From: Sanghuangporus weigelae
Taxonomy: Eukaryota > Basidiomycota > Agaricomycetes > Hymenochaetales > Hymenochaetaceae
NCBI GenBank assembly: GCA_033182465.1
Contig: CP137319.1
Location: 2,914,001 to 2,978,000, forward strand
Length of the DNA stretch: 64,000 nucleotides
Reading direction: 5' to 3'
Each line of letters begins with the position of its first letter. Positions within the stretch are counted from its first letter, which is position 1. Below are positions 45,974 to 58,057 of the stretch, piece after piece. The position numbers were made by a program, and so were the translations under genes. The notes beneath the pieces are model-generated. The model was not told the DNA's origin. It did not search any database and saw only the letters and a list, made by a program, of their open reading frames with translations.

Positions 45974-47292
45974 TCAGTCTTTCTTTGCCTTCGGTGCAAG
46001 ATCGATTGCCCTAAGGTGCTCCCAATGTTCCTGCCGACTTTTACGAATCTGTGAGTCGCAATCACGTCTCCAGAAAGGCACGCCAATCTGGTGAAAACGT
46101 TAGCCAGATAAGACGAGGTATATACCAAAATCATCACAACAATTTGCACGATATTATATTAGATTATGAAGGGTTTATGTTCGCCTATGGCCTTACCGTC
46201 ATAGGTTATAATCAAATTTAATCTCGTGCAAATTTTTGTGATAACGCAAGTCGCACCCATGCAAAGCAGTCCAGAATAGGACCAATGACCGCATTCGTGT
46301 AGGGCGCGGCGCCACGACTGGAGTTCGAAAACATCCTACTGATCAACGTGGCAGTGATAGAATAATCACCACGTTCTACGCCTGAAGCAGAAATAAATCA
46401 GACAAAAACTTTTGTACTGCTAGAGTGTCATGCTTGCCTCTAAGTAGTGTCGCAGCCGCGTCGGGACAACTAAGAATTTTGTCGTCTTCCTCGAACTTTT
46501 TCGTGAGCACTGGCTTCGTCTTAGTTTCTTCCTCTAGTCCAGGTGACCTCATGGCGGGCGCGAAAAAGATATGCACATCGATGTCATACAAGATGCATTC
46601 AGAACGTAGAGTCTCCGCAAGGCCTTTCAGAGCATGCTTTCCAGGAGTGTATGGCGCATAACCGACGAAAGACATGAGCGAAAGTGTCGAGCCAATGAAC
46701 ACGATCTTGCCTGGTTGCTGCTCTTGTACGAGTTTCTTCACAGCAGCGTGGGCGCTCCAAGCTTGTACCCAGTACGCTTGCTCCATGCCGCTCAGTAGAT
46801 GCTCCTCTGTATTTTCTACGAAGAACGTCGGTCGAGAGGAACCAGCGCAGAGAAAAAAGGCGTCCGGGACGGTGGATGCTCCGTCGCTCTGTTGGGCAAG
46901 GGCTAGGCACTCAGCATCGAGAGCAGCATTCGACCCGGCGGATGTATTTAAGGGTGCTGAATGATATCTGAATGTCTGTTCAGAAAGCGTGCGATGTTTC
47001 TATTTCAGGTGGTATAAAATAAGCGATACTTCGAGCACTTGTCACAGACTCTCACCTCTAGCTCGTCAACTGCGGATTTCAGTTTTTCGACGTTTCTTGC
47101 GACTACGGTTACATTTGCACCTTTCTTCGCAAGCAGAATAGCAAGTGAAAGACCAAGTCCTTGAGATCCTCCCGTGACGTAGCAGTTCTATAACCCATTT
47201 ATTGTTTGTTCTGTTTTGGTGAGAACGAGTAAGTGGAAACAACAACTCGCCTTCTCCCTGGCATCCCATTGTGTTCCAAAACCTAGAATCAT
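45974..47292 (-). CDS. TSC10: 3-ketodihydrosphingosine reductase (short-chain dehydrogenase)
   Basis: This enzyme reduces 3-ketosphinganine to sphinganine with NADPH, the second step of sphingolipid synthesis on the ER. The start MILGFGTQWDAREK (47292-47251) joins NCYVTGGSQGLGLSLAILLA, the Rossmann TGGSxGLG motif, then ANVTVVARNVEKLKSAVDEL, PDAFFLCAGSSRPTFFVENT, GKIVFIGSTLSLMSFVG, the catalytic YTPGK (YxxxK) and ALKGLAETLRSECILYDIDV. The 3' exons give GVERGDYSITATLISRMFSN and IGVPFWRRDCDSQIRKSRQE, ending PKAKKD at TGA 45974. Two introns (47250-47188 and 46437-46382) have GC donors and one 3' intron is 169 nt. The order of conserved blocks matches fungal TSC10/KDSR closely. No defect is seen. 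Confidence 0.85.
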
Positions 47293-48240
47293 CTTGATGC
47301 AGATGCAGATGCGAAGCAAAATCTGGCTGTTAGAAAAGCGGAGCGACGTTGAGGGTTGCTCTAGGTACAGCTAAGAGGCGAGACTTTAGTGAATTCGAAC
47401 TCCGCAACCTAATCAAGATGAAGATTTGATTAGTGATTCGGCAAATCAAATATCAAAACAGGAAAGGTGCGGAGAAACATCAGGATATTGATAGTCCCAT
47501 CATGAAGTCCAGTAGCATGTAATCATGATTGATTGATATTTCTTCGTACCATCAAAATCTAGAATACATCGCTAACACAGCCATGCCTTGTGAAGTAAGT
47601 AAGTACTGCTACATGCAAATCGCTTGACTCTCCCGGGCCGAGCCGAAGCGGCTCGTGACTAATTTCCGAACAGCCTGACACACCGGGCAAAAACTCATTT
47701 TCGAACCGTGAAAATGTTACCCAGAATGGAAAAAGAGCCAATCGGATGAGAGCTCACCCGTTCCGATCAAAATTTCTAAGGGCGCGGAATGAGTTTTTGC
47801 CCGGTGTGTGAGGTTCAGTCACTCACTCGGAAGCGACTCAAATCACATAAGTGCATCCAAATCGTCCATCACCATCTGACTTCCCGAGATTCTGACAGCT
47901 AACAGGGACCTCGCAATTGCCGTCTTGTTACTTCGGTCTCCTGTGTTAATACTTCTAATCATCATGATGTCCGCGTTGGTCGAGAACGTACATACATACT
48001 AGTACTCGCATCAAGTAGGAGTGGAGCATCTGCATTCTCTGTTCACAACAGCAATCATGTCAACCTGTATCTAACATATTTAGATACATTTACTCTTTAT
48101 CAGTGTAATACGGTGCTGTCGATACAGTATTTATACAGATAGCGCGGAAATCTCTTACCCCGTCAACGGTCGAACATCCGTCCTGGCTTTTAGAGGCTCA
48201 CCTCACAACGTGCATTGAATAGTGAAACACGTTTCTCACC
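47293..48240. other. Intergenic between divergent genes
   Basis: Holds the promoters of the reductase (minus) and the DUF6534 gene (plus) and a small inverted-repeat element at 47679-47808. No gene is recognised. Confidence 0.4.
47679..47808. repeat. Short inverted-repeat element (130 bp)
   Basis: CACACCGGGCAAAAACTCAT (47679-47698) is repeated inverted at 47789-47808, with 90 bp between. The element is flanked by TGA on both sides, a possible 3-bp target duplication. It has the shape of a tiny MITE; no coding sequence. Confidence 0.6.
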
Positions 48241-49804
48241 ATGGATGCGACAAACCTCACTCCTCCGACACAATTAGACAGTACAGTAAGTCTCAAGAAT
48301 CACCTGTATATGCTTCTAACTGTCATTACAGTTCGGATGTTTCTTCCTTTCTGCGATGTAAGCTCTTTAAGACCCTCGCATATTTGCCTTCTAACCGAGC
48401 AGATACTTTTCAGTTTCACTTCAGCGTAAGCGTCTCTTCACCGCTAACACTCCAAACACCAGAACTCATCGTACTTCCAGTCTTTGGGGCATTGGCTGTC
48501 TCCAACTGTATCAATACTATGACGTGAGCACCTCATTATATCCGGACACTTTATTTCTCGTTAAGCCGATGCTATCCTGCCAGAAATACTGGACGACGGA
48601 CCGATACTGGTTGAAGGCGTATATATGTGTTGTGTGGTTACTCGATACAGCGCACCAGGTCCTCATAGTGGAAGTCATGTATGTAACCTTCGTGAAGGGA
48701 ATTGTAAATCTAGCAGACCTAATACTTGTACAGAGGTGCGTTATCGTCTAATCACTGTGAATTCAGAGCTTACTGAAGGTAAACTTCAGGGAGATACTTC
48801 ACTGCGCAATACTTTCAGCCTTTGTTGACGGTATGGTTCAAGCTATCTTTGTCAGGCGTGTCTGGTACAGTGAGCAGAGGTCTCCCTGTTCTGTTTACTC
48901 AGACTCACATTCTTGAAGTCAGCAGCAAAAACAGGCTATTAACTGGCATTTTATCCTTATCGATCCTCGCTCAATTCGTAGCCATTGCGCTTTATTATGG
49001 CCAAATATTCAGCTTCCTTCAAATGGAACAATTCCTCAACGCTATTCCGACGGAGATCGCGATGAATTGCATCATAGCCTTTACCGACACACTGATCGCT
49101 GTGGCTCTAATTTGGCTACTGCGGAAGTCCCGATCTGGATTCAAGAGAACAGATTCCCTGATAAATCGGCTTGTCATGTACACTATCGGATCTGGCCTTG
49201 TAACATCCATTGTGATGATATTGGCATTGATCAATGTCTGTGTGGCACCGCACGCTCTTTATTACTTATTAGCCGATCTTCTTCTTCCCAAGCGTTAGTC
49301 TCTTCCATTCAACCAGAAGATCGAGTTCACTGACAAAATTTGTATTTCCAGTGTACTTCAACTGCATGCTTGCTTCGTTCGTCATCTCAGTGTAGCAGGC
49401 TCATCTTGGAAACTGACGAATCTACATAGTTTGAACGCTCGAGCGAGCCTTCGCCAGTCTCAGGAAACAGCCGCAGCGGGCATTAGTTTCCGCCTTGGAG
49501 ACTTTTCCTCTAATCGGACTGAGGAATCAAACGTTACCTCAGATGTTGAATCCAAGGTTCGGGTCTAAAAGGGTTATACGCTCATGCCATTAATTTCGAA
49601 TTTAGGCATCGATTCCAAGACCTATCGAATGCCGTGTCGATATCAGAATTGATGGTGACAGTGATACACAGAATGTGAGTTTTTCTTTAAATCTTTCCCA
49701 ACTTGCTAAACTACTGTTTGATACTATGTTCTTGCCTCCAGAAGTTCGAGAAGTTCGAGAAGTCTGAGTCTGGTGAGGTGACGACCAGTACTTCAAGTGT
49801 CTAA
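48241..49804 (+). CDS. DUF6534 seven-helix membrane protein
   Basis: The start MDATNLTPPTQLDST is followed after a 46-nt intron by FGCFFLSAM. Further exons are GIGCLQLYQYYD, YWLKAYICVVWLLDTAHQVL, EILHCAILSAFVDGMVQAIF, RVWY, SKNRLLTGILSLSILAQFVA, FLNAIPTEIAMNCIIAFTDT, LIAVALIWLLRKSRSGFKRT, DSLINRLVMYTIGSGLVTSI, APHALYYLLADLLLPK and YFNCMLASLNARASLR. These are the hallmarks of the mushroom DUF6534 family, with about seven helices and a polar C-terminal tail (KFEKFEKSESGEVTT) ending at TAA 49802-49804. No frame break is needed. It appears intact and is the best-resolved of the three DUF6534 genes in the window. Confidence 0.82.
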
Positions 49805-50175
49805 TTCATATGCTCTTCATTTTCGCTATAACTACGGCTTCAGAACGATTCCTGTTATGTAAATTTTCCACGCGACAGATGTTTAGAGAGCTTATACACT
49901 TGTCAAAGTAAGGGTAAAGATTTCGTATGTATCTTGCGTTCGAATTAATTATTTCAGAAATAATCCCGCGTAAAGCACACCTCATTATTTTCTGAGAAAG
50001 GCTAGTCACGAAAGCAGCTCATCGCAAGCTGCAAGTGCTTGCTTCAGCGGATACTACGTCGCATCAGCAAGTGACAACTTGACCTGTTCTCATTTGCAGA
50101 CCTGACGTATTCGCTACGGTCCTGGGATGCGCTTGAAACCCGTGATACGGGCAATGAGATATTTCACTCATCACT

Positions 50176-50287
50176 GAGTATATGAAGCAATTATAATTGG
50201 TTTTGAAGTCATTGCTCTGGAGCCGCACCGAGTATATGAAGCAATTATAATTGGTTTTGAAGTCATTGCTCTGGCGCCGGTGCGGCT
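50176..50287. repeat. Two-copy tandem repeat with inverted ends
   Basis: A 45-bp unit starting GAGTATATGAAGCAATTATA occurs at 50176-50220 and again at 50230-50274, identical, with a period of 54 bp. AGCCGCACCG at 50221-50230 is matched inverted by CGGTGCGGCT at 50278-50287. The second repeat therefore sits inside a hairpin. Confidence 0.75.
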
Positions 50288-50654
50288 CTTCTAGGGAGAA
50301 GAGTGGCCGGTTTATTGCAATGGTAGGGACTTTATACGATTCCTTCTTGGTCCTACCTACACTTGCAATGAACATGGATAGTATACGGATAGTATAATGC
50401 CCGTGCAAGCGTAAGGAATCTATGCGTGAGCGTTTGTTTTTTGTAGACTGCGAGAGTTCGTTATTATTACAGTCCACATCGCATCAATGAGAGAAACAAA
50501 GAGCAAGGCATTCATATGAGATAAATCGTGTGAAGAAGCAAATACCAAAGGACATGTGAATCGAGTTTCCATCCGGCCTCCCAGCATATATGTTCGTCTC
50601 AGACTGCACAAATTTTGGTCTTGCGTTGTATTTGCAATCCTGATTTGAATACAT

Positions 50655-50805
50655 GCATGCATAGTACACTCAGTAGATCTGATTTTCTATTCACCCAGTA
50701 CAATAATTAGTTCGCAGCACCACAAAACAAATATACCTCCGAACCTCCAAATAGCGAGAATAAAAACTGAGTAAAGACCACGAAGAATGGGTAGAGCGGA
50801 GGATG
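50655..50805. repeat. Dispersed direct repeat, copy 2
   Basis: Matches 45060-45215. It lies 230 bp downstream of the minus-strand stop codon at 51032, so it probably belongs to the 3' end of that gene. Confidence 0.6.
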
Positions 50806-51031
50806 GTGTCATCACTCGAGGAAACCTTCCCTGGGGACAATAATGATCGAAGAAAAAGCGAAGAACCGCGGGATAGAACGATTAGCAAGTACATAGCAAA
50901 AAGAATCGTCCGTACTATATACAATCTGCGGAATGAGCATGATTGAAGGACCGACAAACTCAATCCAGAGAAGTCAGTCCTAATATTAAAGACGAGCAAA
51001 GGATTTTGGTTGCCTGGACATGACAGCCAGA

Positions 51032-52968
51032 TCACTGCATCTGCTGAGACGGAGGATCAGGCATGAGTACATGCATCTGACGATCACCGAAGCTCGACTT
51101 GTGGTTCAACTCGGGAATATCCTCGCGGCCCGCGAAACCGGGGATAGAACGTCGGCTCGTCTCGGACAGGAAAGAACCATGCGACCCGCCAGATGGTGAA
51201 GAGTGCGAATGAGCCGCAGCGGACGACCAGTCGTTGCCTGTAGAGGATGATTGTCCAAGAGACACTCTGGAGTGCTGACCAGAAGTGTTATCGTAGTATG
51301 GCCCAGCTCCGCTGGCGGCAGAACGCGGCGTTGGAGTCTCAACGAGCTCGACGGCCTCACCTGCGGAGGGAACGTATACGGGAACAGGCTTGCGTGCCGA
51401 CGCCGACTTCCCACGAGGTCGCGGTTGATATATCGACGCTGGCACAGCAGCCTGCGGTACGGGCGGAGCACGACGGTGTGCTGTCGGAGCAGCCGCCGGA
51501 CCGGAAGGCGAGGCTACCTCTGGTTCGTATGCCAGATCAGGCGACGAGGAAGAAGCAATGGAGACGTCGCGAGGTACGCCGGGCCACCCGAACGTATGCG
51601 GAGTGGATGCGACAGAAGATGGGGAGAAAAGCGCTACGGGGACTTGGCTGTCCGGTGGTCCGTGGTAGTCTCCGGAGGCACGGGGACTCGGTGTTGGTGG
51701 ACCAGAGGCAAAAGGGTCTGAAGTACTTTGCAATGACCACTGCCTCGACGGTCTATAGTGATTTGTTGCAACGACAGGCGAACCTGCTGCAGTAGTCGAT
51801 CCAGACACCGCTGAACCGAACGAATCGCGATATGCGTGGGTCGAACGATGCACGACAGCTGGAGGAAACGCTCCAAAGTCCACAGGTGCGTGGCCAACAG
51901 GTTTCTCTCCAGTAATTGATGGCGATCTGACATTTTCTTCAGATATACCGTGTCCTACATCACTTCGTGATGGATCATTTAAACTATAGTGCGGTCCCAC
52001 CCCAAACCCTGAGCCCATGCCTCGGGCAGGAATGCCATGAGCAGAGGAAATGGAGCCACCTCTACTGCTGATAATTATTGCACCTTTTGGACGCCGTTTC
52101 TCGAATAAGCCGCCTCGTGGAGCGCCTGCGGACCTGTTAGACCGGCACCGTCGGAGTAAAATTAAGATGGCGATCAAAGCTCCCACGAAGATCACTCCTC
52201 CGATCACGACTCCTGCGATCCCACCAGAGGACAAGGATGAGCCATCACTCACAGCACCAAGAGCAGGAACACCCGAGGCATCACCAGCGGATGATGAATT
52301 CGCAGACGAGGAGCTGGCAGTTGCTGGAGACGAACTTGAGCCTGCTGTACCTGACGAAAAGGCGCTAGAGGACGTGCTCTCCAGACATGAGGTATCCAAT
52401 CCATCAACGATATAAAACGGCTCGGAAAAGTATAGCGAGTTGACATTGGGGATGGAGACCTCCATAACATATTGACCTGCAGGGACGTCCACGGGCGACC
52501 AGGTGTAAGAGCCAACGGCCAATCCTCCGTTCAAAATCACAATAACCGTGGGCGAGCTATCGCCTGAGCTGGAACCCGAAAGCTCCACAGGCATAACAGC
52601 AATGCCCATCATGTAGTATGTATCTCCACCATACGACCCTATCACAAGAAGATGAGCCATATGAATAATCAAGAGGAGATCATCGCTGCACGCTTACAAG
52701 TAATATCACCGCGTCCGCATACACTCATGTTCGATATCGGACCAAACGCAAAAGTGACCGAGGACGTAGGTTGGGTAGCAGAGCTCGTCCTGCTATACCA
52801 CGGCGGTATCGTGTACGACGGGACTGGGGTGTAGAAATGCAGGGACGTGATATCATCGTCATCGGCCTCCTGAGGAGCACGAGCATCGAGAGAGCCCGCT
52901 CTGCTCAACGTCACCGCCATGAACATGGCGAGCAGGATGCCTGAGAAAGGCGGGAGGGAAAATGCCAT
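51032..52968 (-). CDS. Secreted Ser-rich single-pass membrane protein
   Basis: Exon 1 (52968-52698) opens with a signal peptide, MAFSLPPFSGILLAMFMAV. A 59-nt intron (52697-52639) joins CGRGDIT to WSYGGDTYYMMG. The ectodomain ends with EVSIPNVNSLYFSEPFYIVD, then comes a Ser/Ala/Thr-rich stalk of about 60 residues. One transmembrane helix follows, GVVIGGVIFVGALIAILILL, then the basic stop-transfer RRCRSNR. The cytoplasmic tail of some 330 residues is disordered and rich in Ser and Pro. Total length is about 620 residues. The architecture resembles basidiomycete cell-surface proteins with a small beta-sandwich ectodomain, and loosely Wsc/Mid2-type wall sensors; no specific function can be assigned. 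GC content is higher than in the neighbours. Confidence 0.78.
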
Positions 52969-55200
52969 GGTCGTCGTCGACGAAGAGGGGATCAGGAAGG
53001 GCTTGGCTTGTGTAATGAGTCCGTGTAACTATCCGCGAGCACGTGCACATCAGCCATCATTTTAGTTTACACAGCAAATCTATTCGCACTTCAAGTTGTC
53101 CGTCCCTCGCCGTATTTACTGCACCTTGTTAGCAGAGAGTCGCAATAAATTATATGTGTCGAGACGACGAAGAGATCGTGGCAGGAGTCAAGAGACACAT
53201 CGCGTGAACAGAGTCGGACAAAACGGGAGTTCTTCCTGCTGCTGCTCTCATGATCGTATCATCTTCTCCCTCTGACTCTTCCACCGCTACCTAACATAGC
53301 TGCCAGCACTCCTCAGGTCGGAATTTGTCTGGAAGTGTCCCGAAACGGTAAACTTCTCTTGACAAGAATGGAGCTGCTATTTTCATGAAAACACTTACGA
53401 AGAACGGGAACATATGACATGGCGAACTTCATTTCCAGAAAAGATTACCATGTAATGGCCTTGCGAGTGCGACTCGATGGCCCCCGGTTAGGCGTGTGTT
53501 CTAGATGGATAGAGTTCGATTTGGCCATGCCGTCTTCCTGACACTTTCCCTGAAATCATCAGTCTCCAGCAGGGAACTGACTCATGAACGAACTTTTCTC
53601 AAGGATAGGAGGCAGACGTAGCATAGTCGCTTATTATCACACCCATGGTTTCGCATCTCTCGCAGTCGTGGATCAATAGAATCGCTTCGCCATTCGCATT
53701 CCGCATGCGGTCTGTCGGACATAGGAATCGCCCAGGCTGCTGAAAGACGATTGCATTGTACGTAGTTACTTTGCTATCTGTCTCTTAATAGGAACCTCAG
53801 CATTATTGGACAGGATCGTGTATAACTTTCATACCGGTGCGCATCTTCTCAACTATCTAAAATCTCACTTGCTCGAGGTGATTTTATTCCATGACCGCAC
53901 GGACCTTCACTAGATGAAAATAGGTCGCCAATATTGTGCTTTTGTTGGAATCTTCCATTTTGTCAGAGTCGACTGCCGCAAGGCTCTACAATGACATCGG
54001 CTGTTCGCTTCAAACAGTCTAGTCCATGATGCATTTGATGCACTTGCATCAGGAGTCCCGGGCACATGTGTGTATTGTTTTGACCTTATGCTTCATCGGA
54101 AAATAGTTTACGTACTCGCTCAGTGAATCCGGAAGGCAAGGCTAGCGGTAGCCTATTTCCGCCTACTCGAGCTATAATGCTCCTTAATTACAGCGGGTAT
54201 ACTCTGCAGTCTTACGTCGTTTGTTGAGGTGGGTTTAGGTTCTTACTCATGTTTGTTTACCATACTGACAATCGTGCTTCCGTAGAATAGCGGGGAATCC
54301 ATCAAGTGGCATCTTCAGTACACTAATTTTCCTGAACCTAATGTACTGCCTTGGACCACTCATGGATACGATGACGGAACTAGAGATTCGTATCTTTTGG
54401 CGACCTGCGTTAACTATTTTCCTTTCTGTGAGGCAAAGGAATCTCGCTTGTGGTGCTGTCCGATTGTGGAATGCTTTTGCCAGAGCCAAAAACCATTGTA
54501 TCCTCCTTTGTAATGCGCATCATGCTTTGCAATTTAGCAGACGAAAGATGTATTGCGTCGTCGCAGCTACGCTTTTACGATTCCTGTTGCCGAGAATGCG
54601 ATTTTGTATATCATTGTTTGAGGGTCAATCAACGCCACGTGGAAGAGAAGTCACGATTAGAAATCGTGGGAACTTAGTACATGAAATGGAAATCTCCGAG
54701 TCTTCGTCTGTCCCTGTATCACTCAATGGTGGTGAGCATTACATTTAGTTCTCTTTCCCCTTTCAACGAGAATTTTCAGGTCGAGATCATGATTATGATA
54801 GCACAAGAGCTTTGAAAAGATACGACTGAGGCTAACTGCTAGTATGCAGTAAACGCGTCATCCATTGACTGGCTAGCTATATGATAGAACTGAAGGGAGA
54901 CCTCTGCAAAAGAACCTCAGCTCTTGTCTCCTGGGTGACCACTTGGTTGTATTCATTTCTCTTTGGAGATGTCCCGTGAAAATCCCGAGACCTGTATTAT
55001 CCTGTACAGAGATGTAATCCATACCATCTTTGGTCGATGTCCGAGCGATCATGATTTCAGACGTCAGAAGAAATTGGCAATTGCGTATCAAAAGATGGAG
55101 GCAGCTGCACCATCAAGCGTCTGAGATCCTTCGACCCCATATATAGGTGAAGGGCCAGGAACCGAGTCTGCTTCGCGTCCTTCATCGCCTCTTATCGAGC
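52969..55200. other. Long intergenic region, nothing firmly recognised
   Basis: The first part is the promoter side of the membrane-protein gene. Around 54285-54500 a plus-strand segment stays open in more than one frame (SIKWHLQYTNFPEPNVLPW in one, LNLMYCLGPLMDTMTELEIR in another), but neither could be assigned. Minus frames at 54247-54489 and 54873-55091 lack motifs. Confidence 0.35.
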
Positions 55201-56645
55201 ATGTCAAGCGTAGCGGAAGGCTTACCCGCGTCTGCGCCTGCGATTCTTCTGGACGCCGGAAATAAGCTCTTTGTCACTCGGTGTCTAACAGGTATGCAAG
55301 CTACAATTCAAAGCTTGGATGTCCCTGCCTGAGCTTGTTTCCGTCGGTTCGCCCCCACAGTCGCTGCTGTAATGATCATTCTGTATGACACGGCTCTATC
55401 CTTCGAAGCTGAACGGAAGGCAATATGGAAATCTAAGATGTCGGCAGTGAAGACCGCGTATGCACTATATCGGTATTTAATGGTTGCATCGACGATGATC
55501 TCTCTAAACTGTGATTATTTTCTTTTTTTTTTCTGAATGGTCCTGAATGAGCACTGAGATATTTGGTATCAAGCTTCAACTTCAGCAACAAGTTTGTCAA
55601 CGGACTGGGTGAGCCGGTTTGTTTCTACTGTCGATAAGAATACCGAATTTAACTTTATTTTGGCCGTTCAAGCAAGTCTAAGCGACTACTGGCCTCGGTT
55701 TAGATTGCTAACTACCGTGAAGGTGTGCAAAAACGATAATCGTTACGAGCGTCTTCATGTTCACTGCCGATGCAGTCGGGCACTGTAAGTACATTCAACT
55801 TCTTTGTTCCTCTGTGCTCACTAGTTGCGTAGGTCTCGTCATTTTCCGAACTTTCATGCTTTGGGAACGGAAGCCGCAGATTCTCCGATTACTCTGCCTT
55901 GGGTCGATAGTATTCAACATTACTGCGTTATCATTTCTGATTCTCTGTGTCCGTACTATGTCAAGTAAGTTGACATCGAGTTCTAAACTCCCTTTTGAGC
56001 TCACGACGTCCATAAATGCAGATAGCGCTATGTTTAATGATGGATTGAAAGCATGCGCATATCAAGTGAATCCGAGATATCTTCTCGGTGTTTGGTTGCC
56101 CCAGGTGGTATTTGACATCTACGTGGTGGCTTTGATCGTATGGAACGTTATGGATCGTCCCCGTTTGCCTAGTCAGAAGATTCTGAAAGTAGCATATGAA
56201 GACGGTCTATTCCTCATTCTTGTAAGTCTCCTTATCTGTCATCGACTGCAGTGCTCGGAATGATCTAATACATCCGTTTTATTTACTTTTCCAAGGTGAC
56301 CTGGGGTGAGAATGCTTGTCCAAGAGTCCATTTTCGCCTAATTTATGATTTGTAGTGCTTCGAATGATCAATGTTGGACTATGTATCGGGGAAGACGTGC
56401 GTCTGGCCTTGGTCGACTTGCCATGCTCTTACTAAATACTCCCGATCATACAGGACACTCTGCCGCTGATAGCTATAGCCTGCACTGAATCACTCATCGC
56501 TACGATCAACCTACGCCTTCTCCTGCGTATCTTTTTGTCTGAATCTGGAGTTAAGAATGAAGCAGTCTGCGAAACCGCGTTCGAACTCGAAGGACCGTAC
56601 CCGTCTCATGACAGCAAGACGAAAGAGCATCTGGACATGGCCTGA
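55201..56645 (+). CDS. DUF6533 seven-helix membrane protein
   Basis: The start MSSVAEGLPASAPAILLDAG is followed, after an intron, by VAAVMIILYDTALSFEAERK and AIWKSKMSAVKTAYALYRYL, the DUF6533 signature. Later exons are IIVTSVFMFTADAVGHC, VGLVIFRTFMLWERKPQILR (conserved loop), LLGVWLPQVVFDIYVVALIV, VAYEDGLFLIL, LRMINVGLCIGEDVRLALVD and DTLPLIAIACTESLIATINL, with tail HDSKTKEHLDMA and TGA 56643-56645. The exons between about 55500 and 55730 are the least certain. No definite lesion was found. It is a paralogue of the gene at 14629 but strongly diverged, with unknown function. Confidence 0.7.
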
Positions 56646-56839
56646 TCTTGCTTGCGAAGATCTATGAGTCGTGTTCGTTTGTATCGTAATAGGTCACATG
56701 TATAATGACGTTTTATCCCCATAAATTCATGTACTGTATATAACAAAGTGCTCCGTTGAACCACGGAACATTCATCTTCGTTACGAGATGAGAATCATCC
56801 ATTGCGGTTGCCATGAGCAGGTACTTGGCAGTAAAGCAT

Positions 56840-58057
56840 TCCTATACGTACCATCATTGCCTGCTCAATAACTAGTGGTCTGTCTTCGATGAGATGACTA
56901 TTTGCAGCCTGAGATGCGCTTTCGCAATTTCAAGTGCGACTTGTCCTAAGCCCCGCCTATATCAACTACGATGCCTCCATCAGGCAGGCTTGTGTAATCA
57001 GAACCTGAAGTTAATGTCTCCGTCAGATTTGAAAACCATCTTTAAATATTCAGCCTACCTGACAGAATGGACGCTGGAGTGTGGGTTCTGTTGCACCGGC
57101 CATTACTGTGGCGAATCTCTTGCGGCAATACTCCTCCGTCGGTCTATCGAAGAACTCAAAAAGTGTATCAGTCGTACAGAACGATTTCTGGCAAACTGAG
57201 CAGTTTGGCTCCTCGGAGAACTTTGTATTAAGATCTGTCGTAACCTCCACGAGTTAAGATCCGGACTTTAAGCAATCATTGGTGGAATTGTCCTATTCAT
57301 GACGAGGGAAATGAGCGAGTTTCCAGTGGCTCACCCATATTTCCCTTCGCATTCTCGTGCTTGTTACGTTGGCTGTGAAGCGACTTCGAAAAGGAATCTT
57401 GTTTAGGTATCGTATACAGCTTTCCTGAGTCCAAAAGAGACGAAAGTAGGTTGTAGGTGAAAATATCAGGATCGACTTTCCGAAACCAATGTTCTGTTGC
57501 TGAGTACCTAAGAATTCGAGCTTATGCAGATAATCGCAGTGGTACTCAAGTTCGTGGCCTGTAAGGAGTTTCGTAACACTGTTTCCACTCTTGGAGTCTA
57601 TATCATGCACAGGGAGACCCTATACAACTTTTTACAAGAATGAGTTACGAGAATGTTCCGCAACGGCGACCGTACTGTCCCTATCCCTGGACCAGCATCA
57701 CGAAGAACCTCTGCGATATTTTCCGCCATTGTGATTTGGCGTGCAGCTGGAAATGTATACTGAAATAGGATAGGTAAGGGCTTAGAAGTGAGAATGAAAG
57801 TATCACGATGACTTACCCGTAAGGCCGGCGCCCGGAGGAGGCTGAACAGTCCCGATCAACTACGTCGCTGCGGACACAGTGAGACAGATGAAGTGCGAGA
57901 CAATTGGGTTATTGCATATTCCCTCTGGCTTGAATTCGGATGGATGAATTGGGTCATTGAGAGAAGGGAAAGTTGTCCCAGCTGCCTCACACACGGCAGA
58001 GATGTCATCCATCGAGGACGAGATGATATCACGAAGAACTTTCAATTCATCTGCCAT
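56840..58057 (-). pseudogene. O-methyltransferase, full-length but broken
   Basis: This third copy of the methyltransferase family retains most of the gene. Exon 1 (MADELKVLRDIISSSMDDIS, 58057) has a TAG at 57860-57862 where the sister copies have Gln in SAATQLIATV. Exon 2 ENIAEVLRDAGPG, exon 3 LRYSATEHWFRKVDPDIFTY and NLLSSLLDSGK, then LFEFFDRPTEEYCRKRFATV and the SAM-binding motif SLPDGGIVVDIGG follow, spread over shifted frames. The base run after VDIGG has lost a nucleotide, and further shifts occur at the 3' end (VALEIAKAH, EDRPLVIEQAM). It is clearly non-functional and shows what the C-terminal part of copies A and B should look like. Confidence 0.8.

Noticed and set aside
51247-51795. 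182-codon plus-strand open frame
   Set aside because: Antisense to the GC-rich coding region of the Ser-rich membrane protein; Arg-rich and without motifs.
54341-54748. 135-codon plus-strand frame as a DUF6533 fragment
   Set aside because: A hydrophobic start suggested it, but no conserved DUF6533 block is present and another frame across the same bases stays open as well.
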